NCBI GenBank assembly: GCA_029865845.1
Contig: JARXAM010000023.1
Coordinates: 50,663-114,662 of the forward strand
Direction: 5' to 3'
Length of the DNA: 64,000 bases
Origin: Rhodoferax sp.
GTDB taxonomy: Bacteria > Pseudomonadota > Gammaproteobacteria > Burkholderiales > Burkholderiaceae_C
Position 1 is the stretch's first letter. Each line of letters starts with the position of its first letter. Position numbers and translations under genes: made by a program. The notes beneath the pieces were generated by a model. The model was not told the origin of the DNA, did not search any database, and worked only from the letters and a program-made list of their open reading frames with translations. This document shows, piece by piece, positions 31,670 to 42,712 of this stretch.

Positions 31670-33103
31670 ATGCCGCGCCGCGCTACCAAAATTGTTGCCA
31701 CTCTCGGGCCTGCTTCCAGTGATGGAGCCATGTTGGAGCAAATGATCCGTGCCGGCGTGAACGTGGTTCGTCTGAACTTCAGCCACGGCAAAGCGCAAGA
31801 CCATATTGACCGCGCCCGTCTGGTGCGCGAAGCAGCGCAACGCGCCGGGCGCGAAGTGGCCATCATGGCCGACTTGCAGGGCCCCAAAATTCGCGTGGGC
31901 AAGTTTGCCGATGGCAAAGTGTTTTTGGAACAAGGCCAGAAGTTCGTGCTGGATGCCGCCCGCACCGAGTTGGGCGACATCGACGCCGTGGGTCTGGATT
32001 ACAAATCGCTCCCCAACGAAGTGAAGGCCGGGGATGTGTTGCTGCTCAATGACGGCCTGATCGTGATCACCGTGGACGCCGTCGTGGGCGACCAGGTGCA
32101 CACCACGGTCAAACTCGGCGGCGAGTTGTCCAATAACAAGGGCATCAACAAGCAAGGCGGCGGTCTGACCGCGCCAGCGCTCACCGGTAAAGACATGGAG
32201 GACATCCGCACCGCCATGAGCTTCCAGGCCGACTACGTGGCAGTGAGTTTCCCCAAGAACGCCACCGACATGGAAATGGCGCGCCAGTTGTGCAACGTGG
32301 CCGCCGCCGAATACAACCACAAGCCCGGCTTAATTGCCAAGATTGAGCGTGCCGAGGCGATCCCCAAGCTGGAAGAGATTTTGCTGGCTTCTGACGGCAT
32401 CATGGTCGCCCGTGGCGACCTCGCCGTGGAAGTGGGCAACGCCGCCGTGCCCGCGCTGCAAAAACGCATGATCAAGCTGGCCCGTGAGCACGACAAAGTG
32501 GTGATTACGGCCACACAGATGATGGAGTCCATGATCACCAACCCCGTGCCCACGCGCGCCGAGGTGAGCGACGTGGCCAACGCTGTGTTGGATGGCACCG
32601 ACGCGGTCATGCTGTCCGCCGAAACGGCGGCTGGCAAATACCCGCTGGAAACCGTGATCGAGATGGCCAAAATCTGCTTGGCCGCCGAAAGCAGCGAGAT
32701 GGTCAAGCTCGATGCCGACTTCACCGGCAAGACCTTCACCCGCATTGACCAGTCCATCGCCATGGGTGCCCTGTTCACCGCCCACCACTTGGGTGCCAAG
32801 GCCATTGTGGCCATGACGGACAGCGGAAGCACCGCCTTGTGGATGAGCCGCCACCTGATCCATGTGCCAATTTACGCACTCACCCCCAAGGTCAGCACCC
32901 AGCGCAAGATGACGCTGTACCGCAATGTGCGTCCCTTGCTGATGAGCACCAGCGCCGACCGCGACACCGCCTTGCTCGACGCAGAAAAGCACCTCAAAAC
33001 CCGCAGCATTGTGCAAAAGGGCGATATCTACGCCATCACCTGCGGTGAGCCCATGGGTGCGCCCGGCGGCACCAACATGCTCAAAATCTGCGCTGTTAGC
33101 TGA
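31670..33103 (+). CDS. pyk: Pyruvate kinase
   Basis: MPRRATKIVATLGPASS, VRLNFSHG, MVARGDLAVEVG, VVITATQMMESMI, DAVMLSAETAAGKYP; start at 31670. Confidence 0.98.
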   Translation: MPRRATKIVATLGPASSDGAMLEQMIRAGVNVVRLNFSHGKAQDHIDRARLVREAAQRAGREVAIMADLQGPKIRVGKFADGKVFLEQGQKFVLDAARTELGDIDAVGLDYKSLPNEVKAGDVLLLNDGLIVITVDAVVGDQVHTTVKLGGELSNNKGINKQGGGLTAPALTGKDMEDIRTAMSFQADYVAVSFPKNATDMEMARQLCNVAAAEYNHKPGLIAKIERAEAIPKLEEILLASDGIMVARGDLAVEVGNAAVPALQKRMIKLAREHDKVVITATQMMESMITNPVPTRAEVSDVANAVLDGTDAVMLSAETAAGKYPLETVIEMAKICLAAESSEMVKLDADFTGKTFTRIDQSIAMGALFTAHHLGAKAIVAMTDSGSTALWMSRHLIHVPIYALTPKVSTQRKMTLYRNVRPLLMSTSADRDTALLDAEKHLKTRSIVQKGDIYAITCGEPMGAPGGTNMLKICAVS

Positions 33104-33275
33104 GGGGCGCGCACGCGTTGCGGCCCTGCGCAGGCTGCAACGCGGCACTTTGTGTTTCGAGGCAAACACCTGCGCCAAGCCTGCGGATTTCTCGCGGTTA
33201 GAATCAGCCCAAGGTACTGGTTACCAAGCGGTTACAGCAGCCGCTACGGGTTTTTAACTTCCTGGGAATTGAAAC

Positions 33276-34355
<1,080 letters not shown>

Positions 34356-34375
34356 GCGCATTTAGAGCCATCTGT

Positions 34376-34402
34376 GAAAGGCCACCGTTCGGTGGCTTTT
34401 TT
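34376..34402 (+). terminator. Rho-independent terminator after fba
   Basis: aaag-gccacc-gttc-ggtggc-tttttt: GC stem followed by six T. Confidence 0.85.
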
Positions 34403-34451
34403 GCTGGAAATCACCCTAAACTCCAAGCCTTGCACGAGAGGGATGTGATGA

Positions 34452-37400
34452 ATGGCAACCAAGGTGAGTAAATCGCAAGACGCTACGCCGTCGCCTATTT
34501 TGAATGGGCCTTACAGCGAACCCGTGCAGCATTACGCTACCGCGCCTGACGGATCGTTGGACTATCAAGACCCACGCATAGGCCGCCGCATCTTTGTTCC
34601 GCAGACTCCCCAGGTGCCCATTGGCAAACAAGCACAAGGCAGCTTGTACGACGTCAATGATTTTTCCGCCGAATACCGCACCCATCTGGTCAACTTGCTG
34701 CGAGAGCACGTCGGTCGTTGGCGGCAATCTGGATATGCCGATGTCACTAGTCGCGTCACACGCGACTTATTGCAATACTGGTTCTGCAACGCGGACCGCC
34801 CAGACTGGAAACGCCTGTTCTTTGCACAGCAAGAAGCAGTAGAAACCGCCATCTGGCTCAACGAAGTGGCCCACAAATCTAACGTGGGCAGCCATGTACT
34901 CACCGAGTTGCTACAAGCCAATGCATCGGTAGAAGACCCTGCCAGCATCCTGCCACGTATCGCCTTCAAGATGGCCACTGGCACAGGCAAGACCGTGGTT
35001 ATGGCCTGCTTGCTGCTGTACCACTACCTCAACCGCAGCCAGTACCGCAATGACCCGCGCTACGCAGACTATTTCTTGTTGGTGGCGCCGGGGGTCACCA
35101 TTCGCGACCGCTTAAGCGTTTTGCGGGTGGATACCCAGGTTAGCAAAGATGCCGACGCTGCCGACTACTACCGTGAACGCCAACTTGTGCCGCCAGCGTA
35201 TGCCAGACTGTTGGCGGGGCTGAATGCCAAACTAGCTATCACCAACTACCATGCCTTCGAGCCACGCCTCATCAGCGGCAACAAGCGCAGCCCCATGGAC
35301 GGCAAGCTCGGCCCCAACGGGCAGAAGGTGGAAGCCCGCGAAGACACCACGCAAATGCTCAAGCGCGTGTTGGGCAGCTTCAAACCCGGTCGCCGCTTGG
35401 TAGTCATTAACGACGAAGCCCACCACTGCTACCTGCCCAGAGCTAAAGGCAAAGACACTGAAGAAGAAAATTCCGCCACTGAAAACGAACGCGCAGCCGT
35501 GTGGTTTAGCGGCTTGCGCGCCATGGCCAAGCGCTGGCAAGTGGGGGCGGTGTACGACCTCTCTGCCACGCCCTATTACCTGGCCGGATCTGGATGGCCA
35601 GCCTATTCGTACTTCCCGTGGCTGGTTTCGGACTTTGGTCTGATTGAAGCCATTGAAGCCGGGTTGGTAAAAATCCCCTTTTTGCCCGTGGGTGACACCT
35701 CGCAAGAGCTGGACGAGCCCAAGCTGCGTAACCTCTACGAACACTGCAAAGACGGCTTGCCTAAAAAGGGCCAACGCAAAGAGCGCCAAGAAGATCAGCA
35801 GGCGATGGGTAGTGGGGCTGGTGGCAAGCGGAAGAAAGGCGCAAGCCTTGCATCTCAGCCAGAGCGTCCGCCGGAGTTGCCCGCATTGCTCAAAACTGCC
35901 TTGCAGCAGTTTTACGCACATTACGCCGCTTATGAAAAAGGCTTGCGTGAGCAAGGCGAGCGTGGCAAAGACCTGCTCAGCTCGCCACCCGTGTTCATCG
36001 TGGTGTGCTCCAACACCACAGTGTCTAAAGAGGTGTACAAGCTCATCGCAGGCTATGAAACCGAAGACGATGCCGGCCACGCCTTTGCCGTGGAGGGCGT
36101 GCTGCCACTCTTTTCTAACTACGAACCCGTCACCCGTGCGCGCCGCACCAAACCGCCTACCCTGCTCATCGACTCCGACGCACTGGAAAACTCGGGCCAA
36201 GTCAACGACGAATTCAGGCGCGTCTTTGGCTCCGAGATCCAAACCTTCAAACGCGACTACCGCCTCAGCAACCCCGACAAATCGGTAGAAGCACTCACAG
36301 ACGGTGACCTCCTGCGCGAAGTCGTCAACACTGTGGGCCGCCCTGGCAAATTGGGCGAACACATCCGCTGCGTCGTCAGCGTGGGCATGTTGACCGAGGG
36401 CTGGGACGCCAACACCGTCACCCATATTGTTGGTGTGCGCGCTTTTGGCTCGCAATTGTTGTGCGAACAAGTAGCTGGCCGCGCCCTGCGCCGCAGGCAA
36501 TACTTTTTGGACCCCAAGACTGGCAAGTTCCCCCCCGAATACGCCCACATCATTGGCGTGCCCTTCAAGCTCTTCAAGGGAGGCGAAACCGTAGCCCCCA
36601 CCACGCAAGACATCCAGCACCTGCGTGCCTTGCCAGAGCGCGCTGAACTGGCCATCGACTTCCCCAACCTCGTGGGCTACAAAATCGCCCACAACGCAGA
36701 CGACATCCGCGCCGACTTCGCCGCCACGCCAGACTTTGTGGTCAACATGAACGAGCTGCCCACGCTCACCACCCTGCGCACCGCCTTCTCCGCACACGAA
36801 GAAGAGCTGCGCACCAATGTGGATGCCCTGCGTGACCAAGAGGTGGTGTACTGGATAGCGCAGCAAGTCATGTCCCGCTACTACCGGGGAGACAACGGCC
36901 TGGCTGAGATTGAAAAGTTCACCGACGTGCGCCGCATCGCCCAGCAGTGGTTCGACCACAAAATCGACCTCGTGGGCGAAACAGACCCCCGCTACAAGCG
37001 CATGGTGCGTCTGTATGACGGCACTGCCGTGGCCCGCGCGGTGTACCACGGCATAGAGGCCGCAGCCTTGCAGCGACATTTGGTCGACGGTGCCACTGCG
37101 CAGAGCGAGCACATCATCCCCCTCATCAACCACTACAACCCGCGCTCCAGCTCCGGTTATGTGCATGCAGCCACCGTCAAGCCCGTGTATGCCACCAAAA
37201 AAAGCCACGTTAATTTTGTGGTGGCCGACACCGACAGCTGGGAGCAAATTGCCGCCAAAACCTTTGAGCAAACCGAGGCAGTGCAAAGCTATGTGAAAAA
37301 TGCCTTCCTGGGCTTTGCCATTCCGTACGTGGACAAGCACGGCACAGACCGCCAGTACCAGCCCGACTTCTTATGCCGCATCAAAACCCCCGGCGGAGAG

Positions 37401-37700
37401 TTGTTCAACCTTATCGTTGAAATCACCGGCTTTGCCAAAGACAAAGAACTCAAACGCTACTTCACCACCCAGCGCTGGCTACCCGCAGTGAACGGCCAGC
37501 GCGACAAATTTGGCGGCCTACCCTGGCACTTCATCGAAATCACCGATATCGACCGCATCAAAAACGAGTTGCTGCCCGCCATAGAGCGCATCAGTGCCGA
37601 AGTGGACGACCAAGTGGAGCGCCACTTCTGGATGCATGCGCAATCTTCCACCCTGGAAACCATCTGGGGCGACGATGACGATCAACTCTTTTTTCACTAA
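34452..37700 (+). CDS. Type III-like restriction subunit: DEAH-box helicase with C-terminal PD-(D/E)XK-like region
   Basis: 1082 aa; Walker A FKMATGTGKTVVM, LVVINDEAHHCY, C-terminal YQPDFLCRI...NLIVEITG; adjacent DNA methyltransferase. Confidence 0.85.
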   Translation: MATKVSKSQDATPSPILNGPYSEPVQHYATAPDGSLDYQDPRIGRRIFVPQTPQVPIGKQAQGSLYDVNDFSAEYRTHLVNLLREHVGRWRQSGYADVTSRVTRDLLQYWFCNADRPDWKRLFFAQQEAVETAIWLNEVAHKSNVGSHVLTELLQANASVEDPASILPRIAFKMATGTGKTVVMACLLLYHYLNRSQYRNDPRYADYFLLVAPGVTIRDRLSVLRVDTQVSKDADAADYYRERQLVPPAYARLLAGLNAKLAITNYHAFEPRLISGNKRSPMDGKLGPNGQKVEAREDTTQMLKRVLGSFKPGRRLVVINDEAHHCYLPRAKGKDTEEENSATENERAAVWFSGLRAMAKRWQVGAVYDLSATPYYLAGSGWPAYSYFPWLVSDFGLIEAIEAGLVKIPFLPVGDTSQELDEPKLRNLYEHCKDGLPKKGQRKERQEDQQAMGSGAGGKRKKGASLASQPERPPELPALLKTALQQFYAHYAAYEKGLREQGERGKDLLSSPPVFIVVCSNTTVSKEVYKLIAGYETEDDAGHAFAVEGVLPLFSNYEPVTRARRTKPPTLLIDSDALENSGQVNDEFRRVFGSEIQTFKRDYRLSNPDKSVEALTDGDLLREVVNTVGRPGKLGEHIRCVVSVGMLTEGWDANTVTHIVGVRAFGSQLLCEQVAGRALRRRQYFLDPKTGKFPPEYAHIIGVPFKLFKGGETVAPTTQDIQHLRALPERAELAIDFPNLVGYKIAHNADDIRADFAATPDFVVNMNELPTLTTLRTAFSAHEEELRTNVDALRDQEVVYWIAQQVMSRYYRGDNGLAEIEKFTDVRRIAQQWFDHKIDLVGETDPRYKRMVRLYDGTAVARAVYHGIEAAALQRHLVDGATAQSEHIIPLINHYNPRSSSGYVHAATVKPVYATKKSHVNFVVADTDSWEQIAAKTFEQTEAVQSYVKNAFLGFAIPYVDKHGTDRQYQPDFLCRIKTPGGELFNLIVEITGFAKDKELKRYFTTQRWLPAVNGQRDKFGGLPWHFIEITDIDRIKNELLPAIERISAEVDDQVERHFWMHAQSSTLETIWGDDDDQLFFH

Positions 37701-37708
37701 GACCCGTT

Positions 37709-38065
37709 ATGCCAAGTAGTTACACCTGTGGCGACATATTGCATGTCAACTTCCCCATGGCAGAGGGCGATAGCGCCATGGGGCAACCCCGCTTCAAGGC
37801 ACGCCCCGCACTGGTAGTGACCGATGCCGACAGCAACGGCGACTTTGTGATGGTGGCCGTTACCAGCAAGGCCCATCATGCCTACTGCACCGAGCTACAC
37901 GCCAGCGACTTGGCCAACGGTCAACTCCGGCAAACCTCGTACGTGCGCGCCGACAAGCTCTTCTCGGTCAACACCCAGGCGGTGCAGGCCAAACTGGCAG
38001 TTGCCAAACCTGATTTGGTAGCACGGGTTCGCAAACTTTTGTGTCCAGCTGTCGGCTGCAAATGA
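37709..38065 (+). CDS. PemK/MazF-family-like toxin
   Basis: 118 aa; [44 protein letters not shown]: MazF/PemK fold landmarks. Confidence 0.8.
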   Translation: MPSSYTCGDILHVNFPMAEGDSAMGQPRFKARPALVVTDADSNGDFVMVAVTSKAHHAYCTELHASDLANGQLRQTSYVRADKLFSVNTQAVQAKLAVAKPDLVARVRKLLCPAVGCK

Positions 38066-38078
38066 AGGCGTAATACCC

Positions 38079-40754
38079 ATGGCCACCAAAAAACCATCCA
38101 CCTCTGCCACATCTCGCGCCAAAACACCCCGCGCAACCGCTGGCGAAACAGCGGTGGGCAGCAACAAACCTGTGGATGCCATCCGCCACAAGTTTGACCC
38201 CGACGACACCACCGCCCCTAAGCGCGTACACATCCCCAGCCGCGAAGAAGCAGGCCAAGAGGCCGATGCAGTACAGGGCTTGCCAACTATCAAAAATGTA
38301 GCGCTTAACCCAGTGACCACAAGGGGCCAAGACCCCGAGCTTTACTGGATGCACAAGTACGGCAGCGCCGACCAAGAGCGCGCGCTGCAAGTGGACATCC
38401 GCAGCCTCTACCGCCACGAACACATCGCGCCCGAGAAAGTCATGGCGCGGCTCTACCAGTTCAAAGAGCGTGATACGGCCCAAGACCAGTTGTTTGTGAA
38501 CGAACTCTTTGGCAACCCCCTGGCCATGGACGAGCTGGACAAACCCGGCAGCTACTACAAACACCCCGACAAATGGCAAAACCGCCTCATCCAGGGCGAC
38601 AGCCTGCTCACCATGACCAGCCTCTTGGAGCGCGAAGGCATGGCCGGCCAGGTGCAATGCATTTACATGGACCCGCCCTACGGCATCAAATACGGCAGCA
38701 ACTGGCAAATGCGGCTGAACGACCGCAACGTGAAAGACGGCGCGGACGAGAACCTGAGCGGCGAGCCCGAAGTCATCAAAGCCTTTCGCGACACCTGGGA
38801 GCTGGGCATTCACAGCTACCTGAGCTACCTGCGCGACAGATTGCTGGTGGCCAAAGACTTGCTATCCAACTCCGGCAGTTGCTTTGTGCAGATCAGCGAT
38901 GAGAACGTCCATCTGGTGCGTTGTTTGATGGATGAGGTGTTTGGTAGTGAGAATTTTGTAGCGCTCATCACGTTCAAAAAAACCGGTGGACAAACTTCAA
39001 ACTTACTTTCGCCAGTAAGTGACTATTTGGTTTGGTATGGGAAAGACGTTGAGCAGATCAAGTATCGCCAGCTATTTAAGGAAATCAAAGCCGGTGAAGG
39101 TCATAGCACAGGCGAGAGGTACGACCAAGCATTGCTCGTAGACGGCACAGTGGTAACGGCTGGATCACTAGACGATGTGCCGAAAGGGACACGTTTTTTT
39201 CGGCATGTCACGTTGTCCTCCAATCGACCCGCAAAAGAGCACGAAAAAATTGAGTTTGAATTTAAAGGTCGAAAGTTTCTCCCGCCTGCAAACAGAACGT
39301 GGACAACGACCGTTGAAGGTATGGGCAATTTGGTTAAGGCGGATCGAGTTCATGCTGGGGCAAAGAGTCTCAATTACGTCAAGTACCTCGATGATTTTCC
39401 GGCGTATCCAATTGGGAATTTATGGGAAGACGTTAGTGGAAGTGGGGAACGCCACTATGTTGTTCAGACGAGCCAACGGGTAATTGAGCGCTGTATCCTC
39501 ATGACCACCGACCCCGGCGACCTGGTGCTGGACCCCACCTGTGGCAGTGGCACCACCGCCCATGTGGCCGAGCAGTGGGGCCGGCGCTGGATTACCAGCG
39601 ACACCAGCCGCATTGCGCTCAACATTGCCAAGACCCGGCTCATGACCGCCACCTACCCTTGGTACAAGTTGGCCGACGTGGTGGGGCAAGATGTTCGCCA
39701 TGGCTTTGTCTATAAAACCGTGCCGCACATCACGCTCAAAAGCCTGGCCAACAACGAGCCGCCCGAGACCGAGACCCTGTTTGACCAACCCGAGCAAGAC
39801 AAAAAGAAGCTGCGCGTGGCTGGTCCCTTTACGGTGGAGACGCTGCAAAGCTTTGAGCCCCTGGCCCCCAGCCAGTTGGCTGCGGCCAATGCCGACATGG
39901 ACAATGTGCAGCGCTTTACCGAGCGCATTTATGAGCACCTGAAAACCGCAGGCATCAAGAACGGTGCCAAGAACGAAACGGCGGTGTTCAACCGCGTGGA
40001 CACCATCAACGATGCCGAGGGCGCCCTGCATGCCGAGGGCTGGTACGCCACGGCAGAGGGCGAACGCAAGGCCTACCTGTTCATTGGCCCGCAGTTTGGC
40101 AGCGTGAGCCGTGCGGCGGTGAATGCCGCCATCAAGGCCTGCAGCCGCCGGGCTGATGCGGATTGGCTCGTCATCTTGGGCTTTGCGTTTGAAAGCGATA
40201 TTGACAACCGCAACGTCACGCGCAAGGTGGGCAGCTTTGAAGTGACCAAGGCGCGCATGCATGACGACCTGATGCAAGACGGCTTGATCAAGAAAGACAA
40301 AAAAGCCGCCAGCTTTGTGACCATTGGCGAGCCCGATATTGGCCTAGTGCGTGCAGGAGGGGCTGGGCAGGGCGATACGGTGCAGGTGGAGATACGCGGC
40401 TTGGATATTTACGACCCGGTGAAAGACGAGGTGAAGGGCCGCAGCGTGGCCGACATTGCCTACTGGATGCTGGACGACGACTACAACGGCTCAGACTTTG
40501 TGCCCACGCAGGTGTTTTTCTGCGGCGGTGACAAGGATGAGTTTGACAAGTTCAAACGCGGCTTGCATTCCCTGGCCGTAGCCAGCACCAAGAAGGCGGC
40601 GGAGCGCACGCTCAAGATTGAGCTGGACGATGAAGCCTTTGAGCGTGTGTATGGCCACCTGTCGCACCCTGTGCCTGCCGCCAAAGGGCGCAAGCTGGCG
40701 GTGCGGGTGGTGAGTCAGTTTGGCGAAGAGAGCACCAAAGTGCTCACGCTGTAG
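38079..40754 (+). CDS. Site-specific DNA-methyltransferase, beta-class adenine-N6-like (Mod)
   Basis: 891 aa; catalytic [14 protein letters not shown] precedes SAM motif [25 protein letters not shown], i.e. beta-class motif order. Confidence 0.9.
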   Translation: MATKKPSTSATSRAKTPRATAGETAVGSNKPVDAIRHKFDPDDTTAPKRVHIPSREEAGQEADAVQGLPTIKNVALNPVTTRGQDPELYWMHKYGSADQERALQVDIRSLYRHEHIAPEKVMARLYQFKERDTAQDQLFVNELFGNPLAMDELDKPGSYYKHPDKWQNRLIQGDSLLTMTSLLEREGMAGQVQCIYMDPPYGIKYGSNWQMRLNDRNVKDGADENLSGEPEVIKAFRDTWELGIHSYLSYLRDRLLVAKDLLSNSGSCFVQISDENVHLVRCLMDEVFGSENFVALITFKKTGGQTSNLLSPVSDYLVWYGKDVEQIKYRQLFKEIKAGEGHSTGERYDQALLVDGTVVTAGSLDDVPKGTRFFRHVTLSSNRPAKEHEKIEFEFKGRKFLPPANRTWTTTVEGMGNLVKADRVHAGAKSLNYVKYLDDFPAYPIGNLWEDVSGSGERHYVVQTSQRVIERCILMTTDPGDLVLDPTCGSGTTAHVAEQWGRRWITSDTSRIALNIAKTRLMTATYPWYKLADVVGQDVRHGFVYKTVPHITLKSLANNEPPETETLFDQPEQDKKKLRVAGPFTVETLQSFEPLAPSQLAAANADMDNVQRFTERIYEHLKTAGIKNGAKNETAVFNRVDTINDAEGALHAEGWYATAEGERKAYLFIGPQFGSVSRAAVNAAIKACSRRADADWLVILGFAFESDIDNRNVTRKVGSFEVTKARMHDDLMQDGLIKKDKKAASFVTIGEPDIGLVRAGGAGQGDTVQVEIRGLDIYDPVKDEVKGRSVADIAYWMLDDDYNGSDFVPTQVFFCGGDKDEFDKFKRGLHSLAVASTKKAAERTLKIELDDEAFERVYGHLSHPVPAAKGRKLAVRVVSQFGEESTKVLTL

Positions 40755-40768
40755 GAGTGGTGGGCTGC

Positions 40769-42634
40769 ATGAACAGCGTAGTGCCTGAAATCACCGCCGC
40801 TTGGGCAGCTATCGACTGGGCCAGCGCCCTGTCAGACACCGCACTGTGTGACTTGGCAGGCGCGGGCGTGTTCCAGCGCGGACAGACTTACGCGGCCAGC
40901 GGCGCGGTGCAAGAGGCGGCGCTGGAGCCCCTGCAGGATGGCGGCGTTGAGTTTCGTGCCTGCGTCATGGGAACCCAGCCCTATACCTGCGAGGTGCAGC
41001 TCACGATAGCTGCCGAGGTACAGGGCGAATGCGATTGCCCGCATGCGCAAGACGGAAACTTTTGCAAGCACCAAGTGGCCTTGGCTTTGTTGTTGCGTGG
41101 TTTGCTGGGCGGCGCAGTGATTGAGCAAACCCCCGAAACACAAAAAAAGGTGGCCGCTGCCGCCAAACGTGCACAAACACAGGCCAAAAACCGGGATGCG
41201 CTGCACGCCTTTGTGCGCCGCCAAAGCGCCGCTGTGCTGGCCGAACGCCTGTTGCAATGGGCCGAACGTGACCGCAATTTACTCGCCGATCTGAAAGCTT
41301 GGGCCGCCCAAGCGCAAGCGGCGGATGACCCCAAAGCGTTGCGAACGGTGCTGGGCGAGCTGCTCAAGCACAGCGGTTTTTTGGACTGGCATGGCAGCGG
41401 GGTGTATGCGCGCCGTGCTGAAAAAGTTTTGCCCTTGCTGGAGCAGGCACTGGAGAAAGACCCCATCCAGGCGCGTAGCTTGTGCGACTATGCCTTGCGC
41501 CGCTTGTACAAGGTGGGGGAGCAAGCGGACGACTCCAACGGTGAGATCGGTGAGCTGATGGGCGGCGTGATGGGACTGCTGCTGCGCAGCTTGCAACTGG
41601 CCCCGCCCCCCGCACAGTGGGTGGATGACTGGTTTGCCTTGATGGAGGCCGACCCCTGGGGCCTGTGGCACGAGGACGCGGTGCTCAAGGTGGCAGGCTC
41701 TGCGGTGCAGCAACGCTTCAGCCAGCGCGTGCAAAAAGACTGGCTGGCGTGGGTAGGGGCGCATTCCCAAGATGCGACAACGCGTGCGGGCAAGAAGCAT
41801 GTGGCGGTGACAATGGGAGGGCGCTGGGACTATGAGCGCTCCAAGCTTCGCAAACGCTACTTGGAAGACCTGAAGCGCCAGGGCGATGTAATGGCGGTGA
41901 TAGAGGCCATGCGTACCTCCATGCATGAGGCGTATGAGCATGGCGAGCTGGTGGCCTATTGCGAATTGGTGGGCAAGATGCGCGAGGCATTGCAGTACGC
42001 ACAGGCTGCGTACAAACTGTTTCCGAATGACTGGCGCAGCGAGGCCGATGTGTTGCGCTGCTACGAGCGCGATGGCTGGGATGCTGAGGCGCTTTTCATC
42101 CGGCGCAAGCAGTTGGAAAAGAACCCCTCGTCGGAACATTTTCACGCTGTGCTGAAAGCCGCCCAAGCAGCGGGGCAGGATGTGCACACCTACCGCAATG
42201 CACTGTTTGCCTGGGCCGCAGAGCAAGAGTTGCACACCGAGCCCCGCGCACTGGTGGGCTACCAGCGGCGCATCGTGGCGCAAGCGGCGGGCCGTAATGT
42301 GAGTGTGCGGGTGGCATGGCTGCTGTCAGAAAAAGCGTGGGAGCAAGCGCTGCAGTTGGTGCAGCCCCCGCATGTGTGCGCGCCAGATTTGTTGCAAACC
42401 TTGGCCAAAAAGTTACCCAAAGCGCAGGCACCGCAAGCGGTGGCCCTGCTACAGCGGGTGTTTGCGGTGGCCATGCCTGGGGCCAGCACGCCCTACACCG
42501 ATGTGTTGGCACTGGTGGCCGATATGGCAGCCCGCATGGAGCGCGAGCCACGCAGCCACTGGCTTGCATGGCTGCGGGCCGAATACAAAGCGAAGCGCAA
42601 CTTCATCAAGGGGCTGGACGCTCTGCGTGCGTGA
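40769..42634 (+). CDS. SWIM zinc-finger family protein with repeat-rich helical C-terminus
   Basis: CDCPHAQDGNFCKH matches CxCx(n)CxH; ORF track 40757..42634; follows mod by only a few bases. Confidence 0.75.
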   Translation: MNSVVPEITAAWAAIDWASALSDTALCDLAGAGVFQRGQTYAASGAVQEAALEPLQDGGVEFRACVMGTQPYTCEVQLTIAAEVQGECDCPHAQDGNFCKHQVALALLLRGLLGGAVIEQTPETQKKVAAAAKRAQTQAKNRDALHAFVRRQSAAVLAERLLQWAERDRNLLADLKAWAAQAQAADDPKALRTVLGELLKHSGFLDWHGSGVYARRAEKVLPLLEQALEKDPIQARSLCDYALRRLYKVGEQADDSNGEIGELMGGVMGLLLRSLQLAPPPAQWVDDWFALMEADPWGLWHEDAVLKVAGSAVQQRFSQRVQKDWLAWVGAHSQDATTRAGKKHVAVTMGGRWDYERSKLRKRYLEDLKRQGDVMAVIEAMRTSMHEAYEHGELVAYCELVGKMREALQYAQAAYKLFPNDWRSEADVLRCYERDGWDAEALFIRRKQLEKNPSSEHFHAVLKAAQAAGQDVHTYRNALFAWAAEQELHTEPRALVGYQRRIVAQAAGRNVSVRVAWLLSEKAWEQALQLVQPPHVCAPDLLQTLAKKLPKAQAPQAVALLQRVFAVAMPGASTPYTDVLALVADMAARMEREPRSHWLAWLRAEYKAKRNFIKGLDALRA

Positions 42635-42712
42635 ACAGAATGCATGCGGCCCGCAGGAGGGAATGTGGGGATAATTCGCCCTCTGCTTTTCGGTTTCATC
42701 ACTCCACACCCC

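Noticed and set aside
35232-37340. 702-aa minus-strand ORF opposite res
   Set aside because: Same antisense-frame artefact; no motifs, and the + strand res gene has clear helicase motifs.
34438-42667. Near-direct repeat gagggatgtg (34438-34447) / gagggaatgtg (42657-42667) flanking cassette A, as a possible insertion duplication
   Set aside because: Imperfect (one indel), very short, and both copies could be ribosome-binding-like sequence; no integrase or transposase present.
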